A stretch of DNA of 64,000 bases. Source: Paraglaciecola sp030730205 (lineage in GTDB: Bacteria; Pseudomonadota; Gammaproteobacteria; Enterobacterales; Alteromonadaceae). The translations under genes and the position numbers were made by a program. Numbering within the stretch: the stretch's first letter is position 1; each line of letters starts with the position of its first letter. This document shows, piece by piece, positions 17,500-26,774 of the stretch. Under the pieces are notes generated by a model. That model was not told the DNA's origin. It saw nothing but the letters and a program-made list of their open reading frames with translations, and made no database searches. Where the stretch lies: assembly GCF_052119645.1 (NCBI RefSeq), contig NZ_JBGQOM010000002.1, positions 124,001 through 188,000 of the forward strand, given 5' to 3'.

Positions 17500-18420
17500 A
17501 TGCCTCTAAGTCACGTATTGCACGGTGAACTTAGAGTTATTGGTTTGTTGTTATTGCTAGTGACTCTTGTTGGTTGTGAAAAACCTGAACCTGAAACTGC
17601 TCATGTCACACAGTCTGCGCCTGATAATACTGCTCCCCCACCTAAATCAGAAGTTACCGAGCCTTTAGCAAATCAACAAACGTCAGAACCAGTGACAACA
17701 GCGCCATGGCCTAAACCGACTGCTAGTGTAAACAACGCCAAAGATTTTCAATACTATTCGGATAAATTATCCACAATACATCCCGACTATAGTCAATATA
17801 ATCAAGAATTAGCTTACCCACCAAGACCGATGCGCTCCCCTCATACAAAGGCTAACCACCCCGCCACAATCCCTGAAATTTATCATGTCATTATGTCTGG
17901 TTCTAAACATTTAAAATTGCCAGGTAGCACTGGATTACTCAACGTCTGGATAGGTGATATTAACTTTAAACCGCCGCGGGATAATTCAATGAATAGCGCT
18001 GAATCAGATATTAACGCCGCGGGTGAATATGCCTTGATAGAGGCCAACGCACCCGATTTCAATGTGACTGGCCCTGATCAAAAATGTATTTTTTTGCATC
18101 CTTCTGGCGTTGATACCAAGTTTTATTTAAGCGCAAAAAGCGCCGGTGATTTTGAGGTGAGTGCTACTGTTAATCTATTTAATACAGACGATTGCTCAGG
18201 CCCTGCGATACCTAAAACTGCCAACAAGTTAAGCGTGAATGTGGTGGTTGACGAAGAGGTTATCAATGAGCAACGCAAACAAGGCTTTGTTGATATTTTT
18301 TGGGAAAAAGCGACTGAGTTTTGGGTTGCACTGCTGGCCTTAATATTTGGCGTTATTCTGTTTTTAGTACGTAAAGCATTGAAAACTTGGTTGGGTTACG
18401 CACCTAAAGACCCTGACTAA
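17500..18420 (+). CDS. Lipoprotein with C-terminal membrane anchor, unknown function
   Basis: 306 aa, not recognised. The N-terminus has a hydrophobic stretch (about 12-25) ending in LVGC (Cys26), a lipobox. A Pro/Thr/Glu-rich linker follows (27-75). The middle looks beta-rich with two Cys (KCIF, DDCSG). Near the end WVALLALIFGVILFLVRK is a clear TM helix with a basic tail. A lipid anchor and a C-terminal TM in one protein is unusual. AGGGA lies 7 bp before the ATG. It lies at the right edge of the accessory island but lacks an attC site after it, so it is not counted as a cassette. Confidence 0.7.
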   Translation: MPLSHVLHGELRVIGLLLLLVTLVGCEKPEPETAHVTQSAPDNTAPPPKSEVTEPLANQQTSEPVTTAPWPKPTASVNNAKDFQYYSDKLSTIHPDYSQYNQELAYPPRPMRSPHTKANHPATIPEIYHVIMSGSKHLKLPGSTGLLNVWIGDINFKPPRDNSMNSAESDINAAGEYALIEANAPDFNVTGPDQKCIFLHPSGVDTKFYLSAKSAGDFEVSATVNLFNTDDCSGPAIPKTANKLSVNVVVDEEVINEQRKQGFVDIFWEKATEFWVALLALIFGVILFLVRKALKTWLGYAPKDPD

Positions 18421-18728
18421 AAACGAGTACTAATGAGCTTATAAGGCCAAAAAAATCGTTGCCATGATGGCTAAATTTCATGCGGTTTTAGATTGTTTAT
18501 GGCGCCAGTGGGTCGTTTTATGTGTCCCTTGAATGAATAAGCCACGCCTATAACTTACAACATCGTGAATGCCGCAAAAAAACAGGCTATAAACTGCGTT
18601 AATTAGGCCAAATATACTAACCACTATTTATACGCTCGTGCTAGACTCGCGCCAATTTCTCAGCCTTTTTACTGATAAACAACAGGGCGGCAGTTTTTTG
18701 GTTTTTCTGTTGTTTTTACGAGTTATAC
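18421..18728. other. Intergenic region with no recognisable feature
   Basis: About 308 bp between the lipoprotein and the GAF-domain gene. No ORF with coding character, tRNA or clear terminator was seen. Confidence 0.5.
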
Positions 18729-19229
18729 ATGACCAACGTACACTCACTAGAATATGAGCAAGCACGAATTCGCGCCCTCAAAAATATGAATATTCTCGAT
18801 ACCGAGCAAGACCAAGAGCTTGATGCAATTACCCTTGAAGCCCAGCACTATTTTAATAGTAAAGCCTGTTTAATCAGCCTCATTGCTGAAGATCGCCAGT
18901 GGTTTAAATCGCGTCAAGGCATTGAAGGTCCCGAGCCTCCTAAGAGTGTGTCTTTTTGCACTTATGCCATTGCCGAGGAAGAGTATCTTGTTGTACCAGA
19001 CGCGACCTTAGATGAGCGCTTTTGCAATAACCCTTTAGTAACGGGCCCGCCTTTTATTCGTGCCTATGCTGGCAGTATTTTGCACACTGGGCAAGGTTAT
19101 GAAGTAGGCACTTTTTGTATCATATTTGATCAACCGCGGGAATTTACCAAAGAAGACATAGCTGTGTTGCAACGTTTTGGCGCTGCGGCAGAAAAGTTAT
19201 TGTTTAACGGCTATCATACTGCGCTATAA
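18729..19229 (+). CDS. Stand-alone GAF domain protein
   Basis: 166-aa cytosolic protein made of one GAF domain. Family pattern: EYEQARIRALKNMNILDTEQ at the start, then CLISLIAEDRQWFKSRQGI, SFCTYAI and EVGTFCIIFDQPREFTKED. This subtype is usually fused to GGDEF or kinase domains and here stands alone. It may serve as a small-molecule or redox sensor for the kinase that follows after about 235 bp. That link is only positional. A large hairpin separates the two genes. Confidence 0.82.
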   Translation: MTNVHSLEYEQARIRALKNMNILDTEQDQELDAITLEAQHYFNSKACLISLIAEDRQWFKSRQGIEGPEPPKSVSFCTYAIAEEEYLVVPDATLDERFCNNPLVTGPPFIRAYAGSILHTGQGYEVGTFCIIFDQPREFTKEDIAVLQRFGAAAEKLLFNGYHTAL

Positions 19230-19239
19230 CATATTCATA

Positions 19240-19285
19240 CCCCTGCTGCGCTAACTGCACTGCGCAACTGCTAGCGCAGCAGGGG
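19240..19285 (+). other. Long GC-rich hairpin downstream of the GAF gene
   Basis: 14-bp perfect stem CCCCTGCTGCGCTA / TAGCGCAGCAGGGG around an 18-nt loop, 11 bp after the GAF stop codon. No T-run follows, so it is not a standard intrinsic terminator. It could protect the GAF mRNA 3' end or act with Rho. Confidence 0.6.
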
Positions 19286-19465
19286 GTGGTAGCGCTTAAT
19301 AGTTAAACTACTCGCCCTTTTGTCCTGAACAACCGTTATCGGTTTGTTTTTCTTGGCATCGCATCGCTTTCAAAACACCTCGTGTTGAGTCATAGTCGCT
19401 TTTTAGACACAGGATAAATTCAAATGACGGACCACATTGGTTTCCATTACTATTGAGAAAGTAAC

Positions 19466-22138
19466 ATGCGTGATTTTTTGTTTAATGGCCGTGTCGCGAA
19501 TATTTATTTTATCGTTATTTTAGGTTTAGGCAGTTGTTCATCTTGGCTGATTTATGAACAAATTGTGTCTAGCGAAAAAGAAAAACTTAAAGCAGCATCT
19601 TTTAACCAAGCTGACTCCATTGCCAACGAGCTACAACAAACCTTTCAAAATCGCTTTGTACAAGTTGCCTCGGTGGCCAACCTGTTTGCCACTTCAGATT
19701 GGGTAAGCTACGAGGAGTTCAATACCCTCATTCAATTGGTTTACCTCAATGAACATGACTATCGCCGCGTTGCTTGGGTTGTGCGGGTTGACCAACAAGA
19801 CATTCCGCCACTACTCGACAAACTGCGTCAAAATCCAGAGCCAGGATTTGCGGATATGGGCTTCTTTTCGATAAAAGATACGCACGTTGAAGAGCCGGTT
19901 TATATTAATAATCAGCTGTGGGCGGTAGCCTACCCTTTCCCTTTAACGCCAGAAAATAACATGTTAGGACGGGCCCTAGGCCCTCACTCGCCTGTTTATC
20001 CCTTATTAGAAAAAACACGTCTGTCGGGAAAGAGCTTGTTTTCATCTATGATACTTGACCCACTTGCTGATAAAACAAGTGCTCAGCCCATGTACATTAT
20101 TGGTTTTCCTATCGAATTAGGAGCTAAACGTTTTGGACGAGGCTTTATTACCTCAGGCAATTTTTTAGTAAACCACTTTGATTCGATAATGAAAAAAGTC
20201 GGTAACAAGCATTTTTCTTATTTGCTTGAGGATCACCAACAGCATTTTTACGCCTATCCTGAAAATCAATTAGTGGGTGCATTGCCACCAAGCAAAACAA
20301 TTTCTTATACCTTTTCTATCAACGTTAACCAGCAAGTCTGGACACTTTACCTCTACCACAACGACCACCAGCTGTTCGAAATTGGTATGGTTTACAAAGT
20401 CTTATTAATGTTAGGCCTACTGCTGTCTTTGGGTATTGCTTTTATCACTCGTATGCTGCTTTTACAAAAAAGCCAATTAAAACGGCAAGTAAGCAAACAA
20501 ACCAAAGAATTAAATGACATGGTGGCACAGCTCACCTTTAACAATGAACAGTTAGGTATTGCCATTAAAGGGGCTCAGGCAAGTGCGGTGGCAAAACAGC
20601 AATTTATGGCGAATATGAGCCACGAAATTCGCACGCCCATTAACGGTATAATTGGGTTAACCGAGCTGTGTCGAAAAACAGACTTGGCGCCTAAACAAGC
20701 AGAATATCTCGCTAAAATAAAACTATCGGCGAATCATTTGGCTACCATCATCAACGATATTTTAGATTATTCAAAAGTTAACTCAGGCTCCCTTGAACTT
20801 GAACAAAGGCCGTTTTCGTTGCTGAGCGTAATCGACAATTTACACGCCATGCTGAGTCAAGAAGCCAATAATAAAGGCATAACATTCACCATTAACCTAC
20901 CCCCAAATCTACCCGTCGATGTGTCAGGTGATAAAGTCAGACTCAGCCAAATACTGCTTAACCTGTGCTCTAATGCCATTAAATTTACTGAAAAAGGCAA
21001 CGTTACCCTTATCGTCAATGGCCAGCCAAAAGCACATCAAGTGGCTGATTCCTTCCTGTATCGCTTTCGTTTTACCGTGACGGATAGCGGCATTGGTATT
21101 GCGCCAGAGTATATTGATTTATTGTTTGAAAACTTTAGCCAAGGCGACGCTTCAACCACACGGCGGTATGGCGGAACAGGGCTTGGATTAACCATAAGTC
21201 AGCAATTGTGCCGCTTAATGAATGGCGAAATAACAGTAAGTAGTGAACTGGGTAAAGGCAGTACTTTTGTCGCAGAAGTAGACTTACACATTAACAAAGC
21301 CATGATCGACAACGACGATGAAATATACCTACTGAGCACCAAACCTCGCGTGTTACTGCTAGACGATAATCCAGAAACACTGAGTTTAATGGCCGATCGG
21401 CTAAGCGAAATGGGTGCCCAAGTAAGCTGTTTTCAGCAAGCCGACAGCGCATTAACCCGCTTGCTTACCGAGCCGCAGGCCTTTGATTTTATTTTACTAG
21501 ACTGGATGTTACCGGGTTGTGATGGCCATGAGTTTTTACAGCGCCTTAAACAAGCTCAGCTGTCTTATACACCACGGATTATAGTGATTACCGCCTACGA
21601 GCTGGATAGCGTTAACCAAGAAAAAAACAAACTGGCTATTGAACACATCATCGCCAAACCCTGCCAACGTATTGATTTATATCGCGCCTTGAGTGTTAAA
21701 CAAGACACAATAAACCCCGCCGAACCACCACGAGCGCTTGCAGGCATAACGTTATTAGTTGCCGAAGATAACGAAATCAACAGTGAAATTATTTTTGAGA
21801 CGCTTAGCCAACATGGCGCCAACGTGATAATGAGTCAAGACGGTCAAGACTGCATCAAGCAATTGTATGCAAACCCTGATGTTGACCTGATTTTAATGGA
21901 CATTCAAATGCCTGTTATGGATGGCATCAGCGCGTTTAAAATCATTCGTGAAAACCCAGCTTACCGCCATCTGCCCATTGTGGCGCTAACCGCAAACGTA
22001 TTGAGTGAAGACAAACAAATATACAGCGACTTGGGCATGAATGGCCATTTAGCCAAACCCTTTGAAACGCACAAAATTATCAGCTGTATTTTAAGTTTGG
22101 TATCAAAACCTAAAAAAGCGAAGAGGAACGAGCCTTGA
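19466..22138 (+). CDS. CHASE-domain hybrid sensor histidine kinase with two receiver domains
   Basis: 890-aa inner-membrane hybrid kinase. TM1 is at about 11-30. The extracytoplasmic CHASE-like domain spans about 40-300 (RRVAWVVRVDQQDIPPLL, FADMGFFSI). TM2 is at about 308-332, followed by a coiled linker. The HisKA box is MANMSHEIRTPINGIIGL with H386. The ATPase contains LNLCSNAIKFTEKG, DSGIGIAPEYI and RYGGTGLGLTISQQL. Receiver 1 has DD near LLLDDNPE and phospho-Asp D679 (LLDWMLPGCDG). Receiver 2 has D812 (LMDIQMPVMDG). No HPt domain is present, so a separate phosphotransfer protein is expected. Signal unknown. It is convergent with a periplasmic binding protein gene. Confidence 0.92.
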   Translation: MRDFLFNGRVANIYFIVILGLGSCSSWLIYEQIVSSEKEKLKAASFNQADSIANELQQTFQNRFVQVASVANLFATSDWVSYEEFNTLIQLVYLNEHDYRRVAWVVRVDQQDIPPLLDKLRQNPEPGFADMGFFSIKDTHVEEPVYINNQLWAVAYPFPLTPENNMLGRALGPHSPVYPLLEKTRLSGKSLFSSMILDPLADKTSAQPMYIIGFPIELGAKRFGRGFITSGNFLVNHFDSIMKKVGNKHFSYLLEDHQQHFYAYPENQLVGALPPSKTISYTFSINVNQQVWTLYLYHNDHQLFEIGMVYKVLLMLGLLLSLGIAFITRMLLLQKSQLKRQVSKQTKELNDMVAQLTFNNEQLGIAIKGAQASAVAKQQFMANMSHEIRTPINGIIGLTELCRKTDLAPKQAEYLAKIKLSANHLATIINDILDYSKVNSGSLELEQRPFSLLSVIDNLHAMLSQEANNKGITFTINLPPNLPVDVSGDKVRLSQILLNLCSNAIKFTEKGNVTLIVNGQPKAHQVADSFLYRFRFTVTDSGIGIAPEYIDLLFENFSQGDASTTRRYGGTGLGLTISQQLCRLMNGEITVSSELGKGSTFVAEVDLHINKAMIDNDDEIYLLSTKPRVLLLDDNPETLSLMADRLSEMGAQVSCFQQADSALTRLLTEPQAFDFILLDWMLPGCDGHEFLQRLKQAQLSYTPRIIVITAYELDSVNQEKNKLAIEHIIAKPCQRIDLYRALSVKQDTINPAEPPRALAGITLLVAEDNEINSEIIFETLSQHGANVIMSQDGQDCIKQLYANPDVDLILMDIQMPVMDGISAFKIIRENPAYRHLPIVALTANVLSEDKQIYSDLGMNGHLAKPFETHKIISCILSLVSKPKKAKRNEP

Positions 22139-22185
22139 GTGCAAGTCGTTGGATTTATTGAGTTGGTGTGGCAAGGCCTCTGGCT

Positions 22186-23088
22186 TTATTCAGGGTGTGT
22201 AGCGTTGATATCAAACCATAAACGCGCATCGGCCAAGGGTGTTTCTTTGGGTAAAAATGGGTTGTCTAACTCAAATATTTGACGTTTTGCCAAGTTAGCG
22301 CGCTTTAATAAACCACCAAAATGCTGTGTAAACAAGGCCTCAAAACTGCCATCATCAATAGCGATTTGTAAGCCTTTTTCAATGACGCCATGCAAGTGCA
22401 TGTCGTTTTTTCTAACAAAAAAATACACGGCTGTTGGGTAATAAATAGCGATATGCGGGTCAACCATGACTTTGGCATGTTGCATTAATGCATGCTCTGC
22501 CCAAATCTCGATCACCGAGCGAGGAAAGTAGTCGATTCGCTCGATGGTTAGCAAATCAAATAGTGCGTTAGTGTTGGTGGTGGTAATAAGATTAAATTGG
22601 CTGTTTAGCAAAATTTGAGTATCGGGCCAGTCACGCCCCTGACCTACTACGAGGTTTTGCAGATGCGCTTGACTGGTTACATCGGCAAGTAAGTCAGGGT
22701 TATTTTTATTAACAAAAGCTAAACGCAAACCAATCAGCCCTTTGTACAAGGGTATTCGTATTGGCGCTAATCTGGTTTCTCGCTCAGTATTAGACACCAT
22801 CCAATGTATGTCATAAAAGGCCTCTTCAATTAAGGCAGCACTGCGCCCTTGAGGTACAGAAGGCATCGACACATATTTTATTTCCATCACTGCATTGGGC
22901 ACTTTTGCCAAGGCCAGTTTAAACAAGGCTAAAAAATATTCATTTTGATGGTTATACAGGGTGTCTGTTTCATTGGTGGGATAATAAACCACTCGTGTGC
23001 TTTCATGATGCGGTTTACGTTTATCACTTTGCTGGCATGCTCCCTGAACCGCATAAGTTAAACTCACCAATAAGAGGATTATTTTCAT
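22186..23088 (-). CDS. Periplasmic substrate-binding-like protein (SBP_bac_3 type)
   Basis: Exported protein of about 300 aa with signal peptide MKIILLLVSLTYAVQGACQQ. The fold resembles type-2 periplasmic binding proteins (HDIHWMVSN-like region, IRIPLYKGLIGLRLAFVN, LVVGQGRDWPDTQIL, PTAVYFFVRKND). Many such Alteromonadales proteins act as stand-alone sensors rather than with an ABC transporter, and none is nearby. The ATG at 23088 has AAAGG at good spacing and is preferred over the GTG at 23097. Ligand unknown. Confidence 0.75.
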   Translation of the reverse strand: MKIILLLVSLTYAVQGACQQSDKRKPHHESTRVVYYPTNETDTLYNHQNEYFLALFKLALAKVPNAVMEIKYVSMPSVPQGRSAALIEEAFYDIHWMVSNTERETRLAPIRIPLYKGLIGLRLAFVNKNNPDLLADVTSQAHLQNLVVGQGRDWPDTQILLNSQFNLITTTNTNALFDLLTIERIDYFPRSVIEIWAEHALMQHAKVMVDPHIAIYYPTAVYFFVRKNDMHLHGVIEKGLQIAIDDGSFEALFTQHFGGLLKRANLAKRQIFELDNPFLPKETPLADARLWFDINATHPE

Positions 23089-23217
23089 AGGCAACACCTT
23101 TCATACCTAAACCTAAGGGAAACACTACAGCAGCAAACGCAAGCTGTATAGAAGAGTGTAGCTATGAATAGCGTAGACGCACAAAATCTCATGAATGATG
23201 TTGTATGAAAGTTAAAT

Positions 23218-23265
23218 TTGACAATTAATCAACACTCCCTTAACTTATGTCTTATATAAGACATA
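23218..23265 (+). promoter_or_regulatory. Promoter and palindromic operator of the reductase-dioxygenase-exporter operon
   Basis: TTGACA (23218-23223), a 17-bp spacer, then TAACTT as -10, directly followed by the perfect 18-bp palindrome ATGTCTTATATAAGACAT (23247-23264), which extends by one more base pair on each side. Nearly the same arrangement occurs on the minus strand before the GH31 operon. The TATA centre suits a HutC-type GntR regulator, and one is encoded at 34637-35386. Confidence 0.8.
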
Positions 23266-23289
23266 TCTTTAAACGATAGGACAAATTCT

Positions 23290-24255
23290 ATGTCGACCCA
23301 AAATAAAACCATGCCGAAAGTTGGCTTTGGCCTGTGGAAAATATCCAAAGAAACTTGTGCAGATGCAGTATATAACGCCATTAAAGCGGGATATCGCCAT
23401 CTTGATAGCGCCAGCGATTATGGTAACGAAGTTGAAGTAGGTAATGGCATTAAACGTGCGATTGACGATGGCCTATGTCGGCGTGATGAGCTGTGGATCA
23501 CCTCAAAATTGTGGAATACCTTTCATCACAAAGAACATGTAGAGCCTGCTATTCGTCGCAGCTTGCAAGACTTGCAGCTTGAATACCTTGATCTCTACCT
23601 CATTCATTTCCCTATCGCCCAGCCCTATGTCGATTTTGACGATAGATATCCCCCTGAATGGATATTTGACCCAAGCGCCGCCGAGCCGCGCATGGAAACC
23701 GCCCCAGTGCCATTGCATGAAACATGGCAGGCAATGGAGGCCTTAGTAGAAGCAGGTTTAACCACACAAATTGGTGTATGTAATTACAACACCGGCTTGT
23801 TACACGATTTAATGAGCTACGCCACAATCAAACCTGCTGTATTACAGGTAGAGTCTCACCCTTATTTAACCCAGCAACGTTTGATGAAGCTAGCTAACAA
23901 TTACGGCATTCAAGTCACCGCGTTTTCTCCTCTTGGGGCCTTATCGTATCTTGAACTGGATATGGCTGGAGCCAAAGAATCAGTACTTGAACAAGACGTA
24001 GTAAAAGCAGCCGCCAAACGCTTAGATAAAACTCCTGCACAAATCGTATTGCGCTGGGGCGTACAACGTGGCAACGCCATTATTCCTAAAACGTCACGCC
24101 CAGAACGTTTAGCAGAAAACTTAGCCATTTTTGATTTCGAGTTATCAGAAACTGAAATGACGGCAATCGACGCCCTAAATTGCAACCGCAGGTTTAACGA
24201 TCCCGGTCAGTTTTGTGAAGCGGCATTTAATACTTTTTATCCTATTTACGATTGA
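23290..24255 (+). CDS. Aldo/keto reductase, xylose-reductase-like; candidate 6-oxo-sugar reductase
   Basis: 321-aa cytosolic NAD(P)H-dependent reductase. It closely resembles yeast xylose reductases (KVGFGLWKISKETCADAVYN, YLDLYLIHFPIA, PKTSRPERLAENL). The catalytic tetrad is D39, Y44, K73 and H106. The ligand loop carries the insert with FDDRYPPEWIF. First gene of a three-gene operon under the palindromic operator, followed after 8 bp by a 2-oxoglutarate dioxygenase. In oxidative sulfoquinovose pathways an AKR reduces 6-oxo-glucose to glucose after desulfonation, which fits this context. A plain aldose reductase role cannot be excluded. Confidence 0.9.
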   Translation: MSTQNKTMPKVGFGLWKISKETCADAVYNAIKAGYRHLDSASDYGNEVEVGNGIKRAIDDGLCRRDELWITSKLWNTFHHKEHVEPAIRRSLQDLQLEYLDLYLIHFPIAQPYVDFDDRYPPEWIFDPSAAEPRMETAPVPLHETWQAMEALVEAGLTTQIGVCNYNTGLLHDLMSYATIKPAVLQVESHPYLTQQRLMKLANNYGIQVTAFSPLGALSYLELDMAGAKESVLEQDVVKAAAKRLDKTPAQIVLRWGVQRGNAIIPKTSRPERLAENLAIFDFELSETEMTAIDALNCNRRFNDPGQFCEAAFNTFYPIYD

Positions 24256-24263
24256 GGTAAATC

Positions 24264-25253
24264 ATGGCTACACCAGCAATAAACTATGTCGAAGTCGCTC
24301 ACCAATTACGTTGCGGTGACGCTATATTTCCTAGCGTTGTAGTCAATGATGGCAGCGTGACCAACCTTGAACAAGCGGCAGTTTGGATAAAAGCCCATTT
24401 ACCTGAGCTTGAGAGCAAACTAAGAGAGTCTGGTGCCATTTTATTTCGTGGTTTTCCACTTGATTCAGCAGAAACCTTTGACGAATTCTCTCAAGCATTT
24501 GCTTATCCCAATTTCACTTATAAAGAGTCGTTGTCTAACGCGGTTAGGATTAATTTCACCGAGCGTGTTTTTACCGCTAATGAAGCGCCTAAAGACGTAG
24601 AAATTTTCTTGCATCACGAAATGGCCCAAACGCCCATTTCACCGAGTAAGTTGTTTTTCTTTTGTAAAGCAGCCGCTGAACAAGGCGGCGCAACGCCCTT
24701 GTGCCGTTCGGATATGTTGTTTGCTGAATTTGCTCGTCAACAGCCCCAGTGGGCCGAGGCCTTTATCACAAAAGGTTTGAAATACACAACGCAAATGCCA
24801 GCAGAAAATGATGCTAATTCAGGCCAAGGCCGCAGTTGGAAAAGCACGCTTAATGTCAGTGACCTTGCGCAAGCCGAAAGCAAATTAAAAGAACTCGGTT
24901 ACAGCTGGACATGGTTAGAAGACGGCAGCCTTCGGGCCACCACTCCCATATTGCCTGCTGTTATTGATATCGGCCAAGAGCAAAAAGTATTTTATAATCA
25001 GTTAATTGCAGCGTTTATGGGCTGGAAAGGTGTGAGAGAAAACCCAGCAAAAGCCATTACTTTTGGTGATGACAGCCCCATTCCGATTGAAGCCCTAGAA
25101 CTCATGGTCAGTTTATCTAAAGACTATACGTTCGACTTGCCTTGGCAAGATGGGGACGTGGCATTAGTTGATAACTATATTACCATGCATGGCCGTCGCC
25201 CTTATTCTGGCGAGCGCAAACGTCAGGTGTTAGTCGCCCTAGCGATGGACTGA
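24264..25253 (+). CDS. Fe(II)/2-oxoglutarate-dependent TauD/TfdA-family dioxygenase; candidate sulfonate dioxygenase
   Basis: 329-aa cytosolic oxygenase. The metal triad is read as H117-x-E119 (LHHEMAQTP) and H309 (NYITMHGRRPYSG), with R320 or R318 as 2-oxoglutarate ligand. The HxE form occurs in clavaminate-synthase-like members rather than the HxD of E. coli TauD. Such enzymes hydroxylate a carbon next to the sulfonate or other group, releasing sulfite and an aldehyde. The upstream aldo/keto reductase and downstream YeiH-type exporter match handling of an aldehyde and sulfite. GAGGT precedes the ATG. Substrate is inferred, not shown. Confidence 0.88.
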   Translation: MATPAINYVEVAHQLRCGDAIFPSVVVNDGSVTNLEQAAVWIKAHLPELESKLRESGAILFRGFPLDSAETFDEFSQAFAYPNFTYKESLSNAVRINFTERVFTANEAPKDVEIFLHHEMAQTPISPSKLFFFCKAAAEQGGATPLCRSDMLFAEFARQQPQWAEAFITKGLKYTTQMPAENDANSGQGRSWKSTLNVSDLAQAESKLKELGYSWTWLEDGSLRATTPILPAVIDIGQEQKVFYNQLIAAFMGWKGVRENPAKAITFGDDSPIPIEALELMVSLSKDYTFDLPWQDGDVALVDNYITMHGRRPYSGERKRQVLVALAMD

Positions 25254-25284
25254 AGCGGTATTTAATTGAGTGGTAAGGTCAAAA

Positions 25285-26283
25285 ATGGAAAAAATTAACA
25301 TACTGTTGCCAGGTATTGTGGTGGCAACCGTGACGGGATTTGCTGCGCTGTTTTTGTCTGAACATTATGGCGCGCCAGCCATGCTGTTTGCCTTATTACT
25401 TGGCATTGCATTATCGTTTTTATATGAAGACACTAAATGCAAAGCCGGTATCGAATTTACCGCTTGTCATATTCTGCGTATCGGCGTTGCCTTACTCGGT
25501 TTGCGCATCGCCTTTGGTGATTTAGCGGCATTAGGCTGGAAAACAGCCCTAGTCTTGATTGTGGCGATTGTGAGCACCATTGCAGTTGGCATTGCACTGG
25601 CCAAGGCCTTTGGTTTAAGTAAGCGTTTTGGGGTACTTAGTGGTGGTGCCGTGGGTATTTGCGGCGCATCGGCTGCCATGGCCATATCAGCTGTCTTACC
25701 CGACAGCCCAGAAAAAGAACGGGATACCATACTGACGGTGGTTGGAGTAACCGCCCTATCAACCATTGCCATGGTGCTTTACCCCATCATAGCGGGCTTA
25801 CTTGAACTTGATCAAACCAGTACCAGTATTTTTTTAGGCGGCACTATTCACGATGTGGCACAAGTGGTTGGCGCGGGTTATTCGGTATCAGAACAAACGG
25901 GCGACTTAGCCACGTTGACTAAATTAGTACGCGTGGCCTATTTAATGCCAGTAGTGCTGTGCATTTTATTAGTCATTAAGCTAAATCTCAAAAAGCTGAA
26001 CGGGCCAGGTGTTATTGACGCTAAATCACCCGGTGTACCCGGATTTTTAATTGGCTTTGTCGTGCTCATGACCATCAACAGCTTAGTTGATTTACCAGAA
26101 TTGATAAGCTCCAGTGCCAACGAACTCAGCCGCTTTGCCCTTGTTGTGTCGATTACCGCTATCGGCATGAAATCAAACCTGCGCCGACTGCTAACGGTTG
26201 GTATTAAACCGATTATTTTACTCATCATCGAAACCTTATGGATAGCAGGTTTGATACTCTTGAGCTTGCCCTATTTGGCCTAA
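25285..26283 (+). CDS. YeiH-family putative sulfate/sulfite exporter
   Basis: 332-aa inner-membrane protein of the YeiH/UPF0324 family with about 9-10 TM helices. Family marks are the start NILLPGIVVATVTGFAALFL, then RIGVALLGLRIAF, SGGAVGICGASAAMAISAVL and GGTIHDVAQVVGAGYSVS. Members are annotated as putative sulfate exporters. Here it is the third gene after a possible desulfonating dioxygenase, where an outlet for sulfite or sulfate would be needed. The ATG at 25285 with AAGG 7 bp upstream is preferred over a GTG at 25270. A terminator follows. Confidence 0.9.
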   Translation: MEKINILLPGIVVATVTGFAALFLSEHYGAPAMLFALLLGIALSFLYEDTKCKAGIEFTACHILRIGVALLGLRIAFGDLAALGWKTALVLIVAIVSTIAVGIALAKAFGLSKRFGVLSGGAVGICGASAAMAISAVLPDSPEKERDTILTVVGVTALSTIAMVLYPIIAGLLELDQTSTSIFLGGTIHDVAQVVGAGYSVSEQTGDLATLTKLVRVAYLMPVVLCILLVIKLNLKKLNGPGVIDAKSPGVPGFLIGFVVLMTINSLVDLPELISSSANELSRFALVVSITAIGMKSNLRRLLTVGIKPIILLIIETLWIAGLILLSLPYLA

Positions 26284-26287
26284 TAGC

Positions 26288-26310
26288 GCTGCCGAATAGC
26301 GGCAGCTTTT
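26288..26310 (+). terminator. Terminator of the reductase-dioxygenase-exporter operon
   Basis: GCTGCCG / CGGCAGC stem with a 5-nt loop, then TTTT, just after the YeiH stop codon. Confidence 0.88.
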
Positions 26311-26353
26311 ACTAAAATCACGCCATGACACCTGCAAAAACCTCAACCTCGTC

Positions 26354-26697
26354 TTGTAGGAGGTCGTTCACGGCCAAATGCTTTAATAACAAAACATCAG
26401 CCTGCGCAGCTAATGACTCCATTGCCGAGCAATTCCTACAAAACCCCAAACATCCCTTGTAGGAGGTCGTTCACGGCCGAATTCTGTAATAACAAAACAT
26501 CAGCCTGCGCAGCTAATAACTCCATTGCCAAGCAACTCCTACAAAACCACAATCATCCCTTGTTGGAGGTCGTTCACGGCCGAATTCTTTAATAACAAAA
26601 CATCAGCCTGCGCAGCTAACAACTCCATTGCCGAGCAACTCCTACAAACCCCCAAATATCCCTTGTAGGAGGTCGTTCACGGCCGAATTCTTTCACA
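26354..26697. repeat. 103-bp tandem repeat array, three full copies plus a partial fourth
   Basis: Copies start at 26354, 26457, 26560 and 26663, an exact 103-bp period. Each opens with TTGTAGGAGGTCGTTCACGG and closes with CTCCTACAA, so unit ends are inverted, and GGTCGTTCACGGCC forms a small hairpin. Divergence between copies is only a few bases, so duplication is recent. The 540-bp gap between YeiH and the receptor gene holds this array, one terminator on each side, and no gene. The unit resembles extragenic REP-type palindromes of gammaproteobacteria. Confidence 0.9.
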
Positions 26698-26774
26698 ACA
26701 AATCAATAACCGGGGCAGCGCTTTACAACATCAATAAGGCACCCTGTGACTACCTCAATACTGAATTCTCACCA

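Noticed and set aside
17500..18420. Third integron cassette
   Set aside because: About 250 bp separate it from the last attC-like core and no attC-like site follows its stop codon.
26354..26697. CRISPR array
   Set aside because: The whole 103-bp unit repeats, with no unique spacers between short direct repeats, and there are no cas genes.
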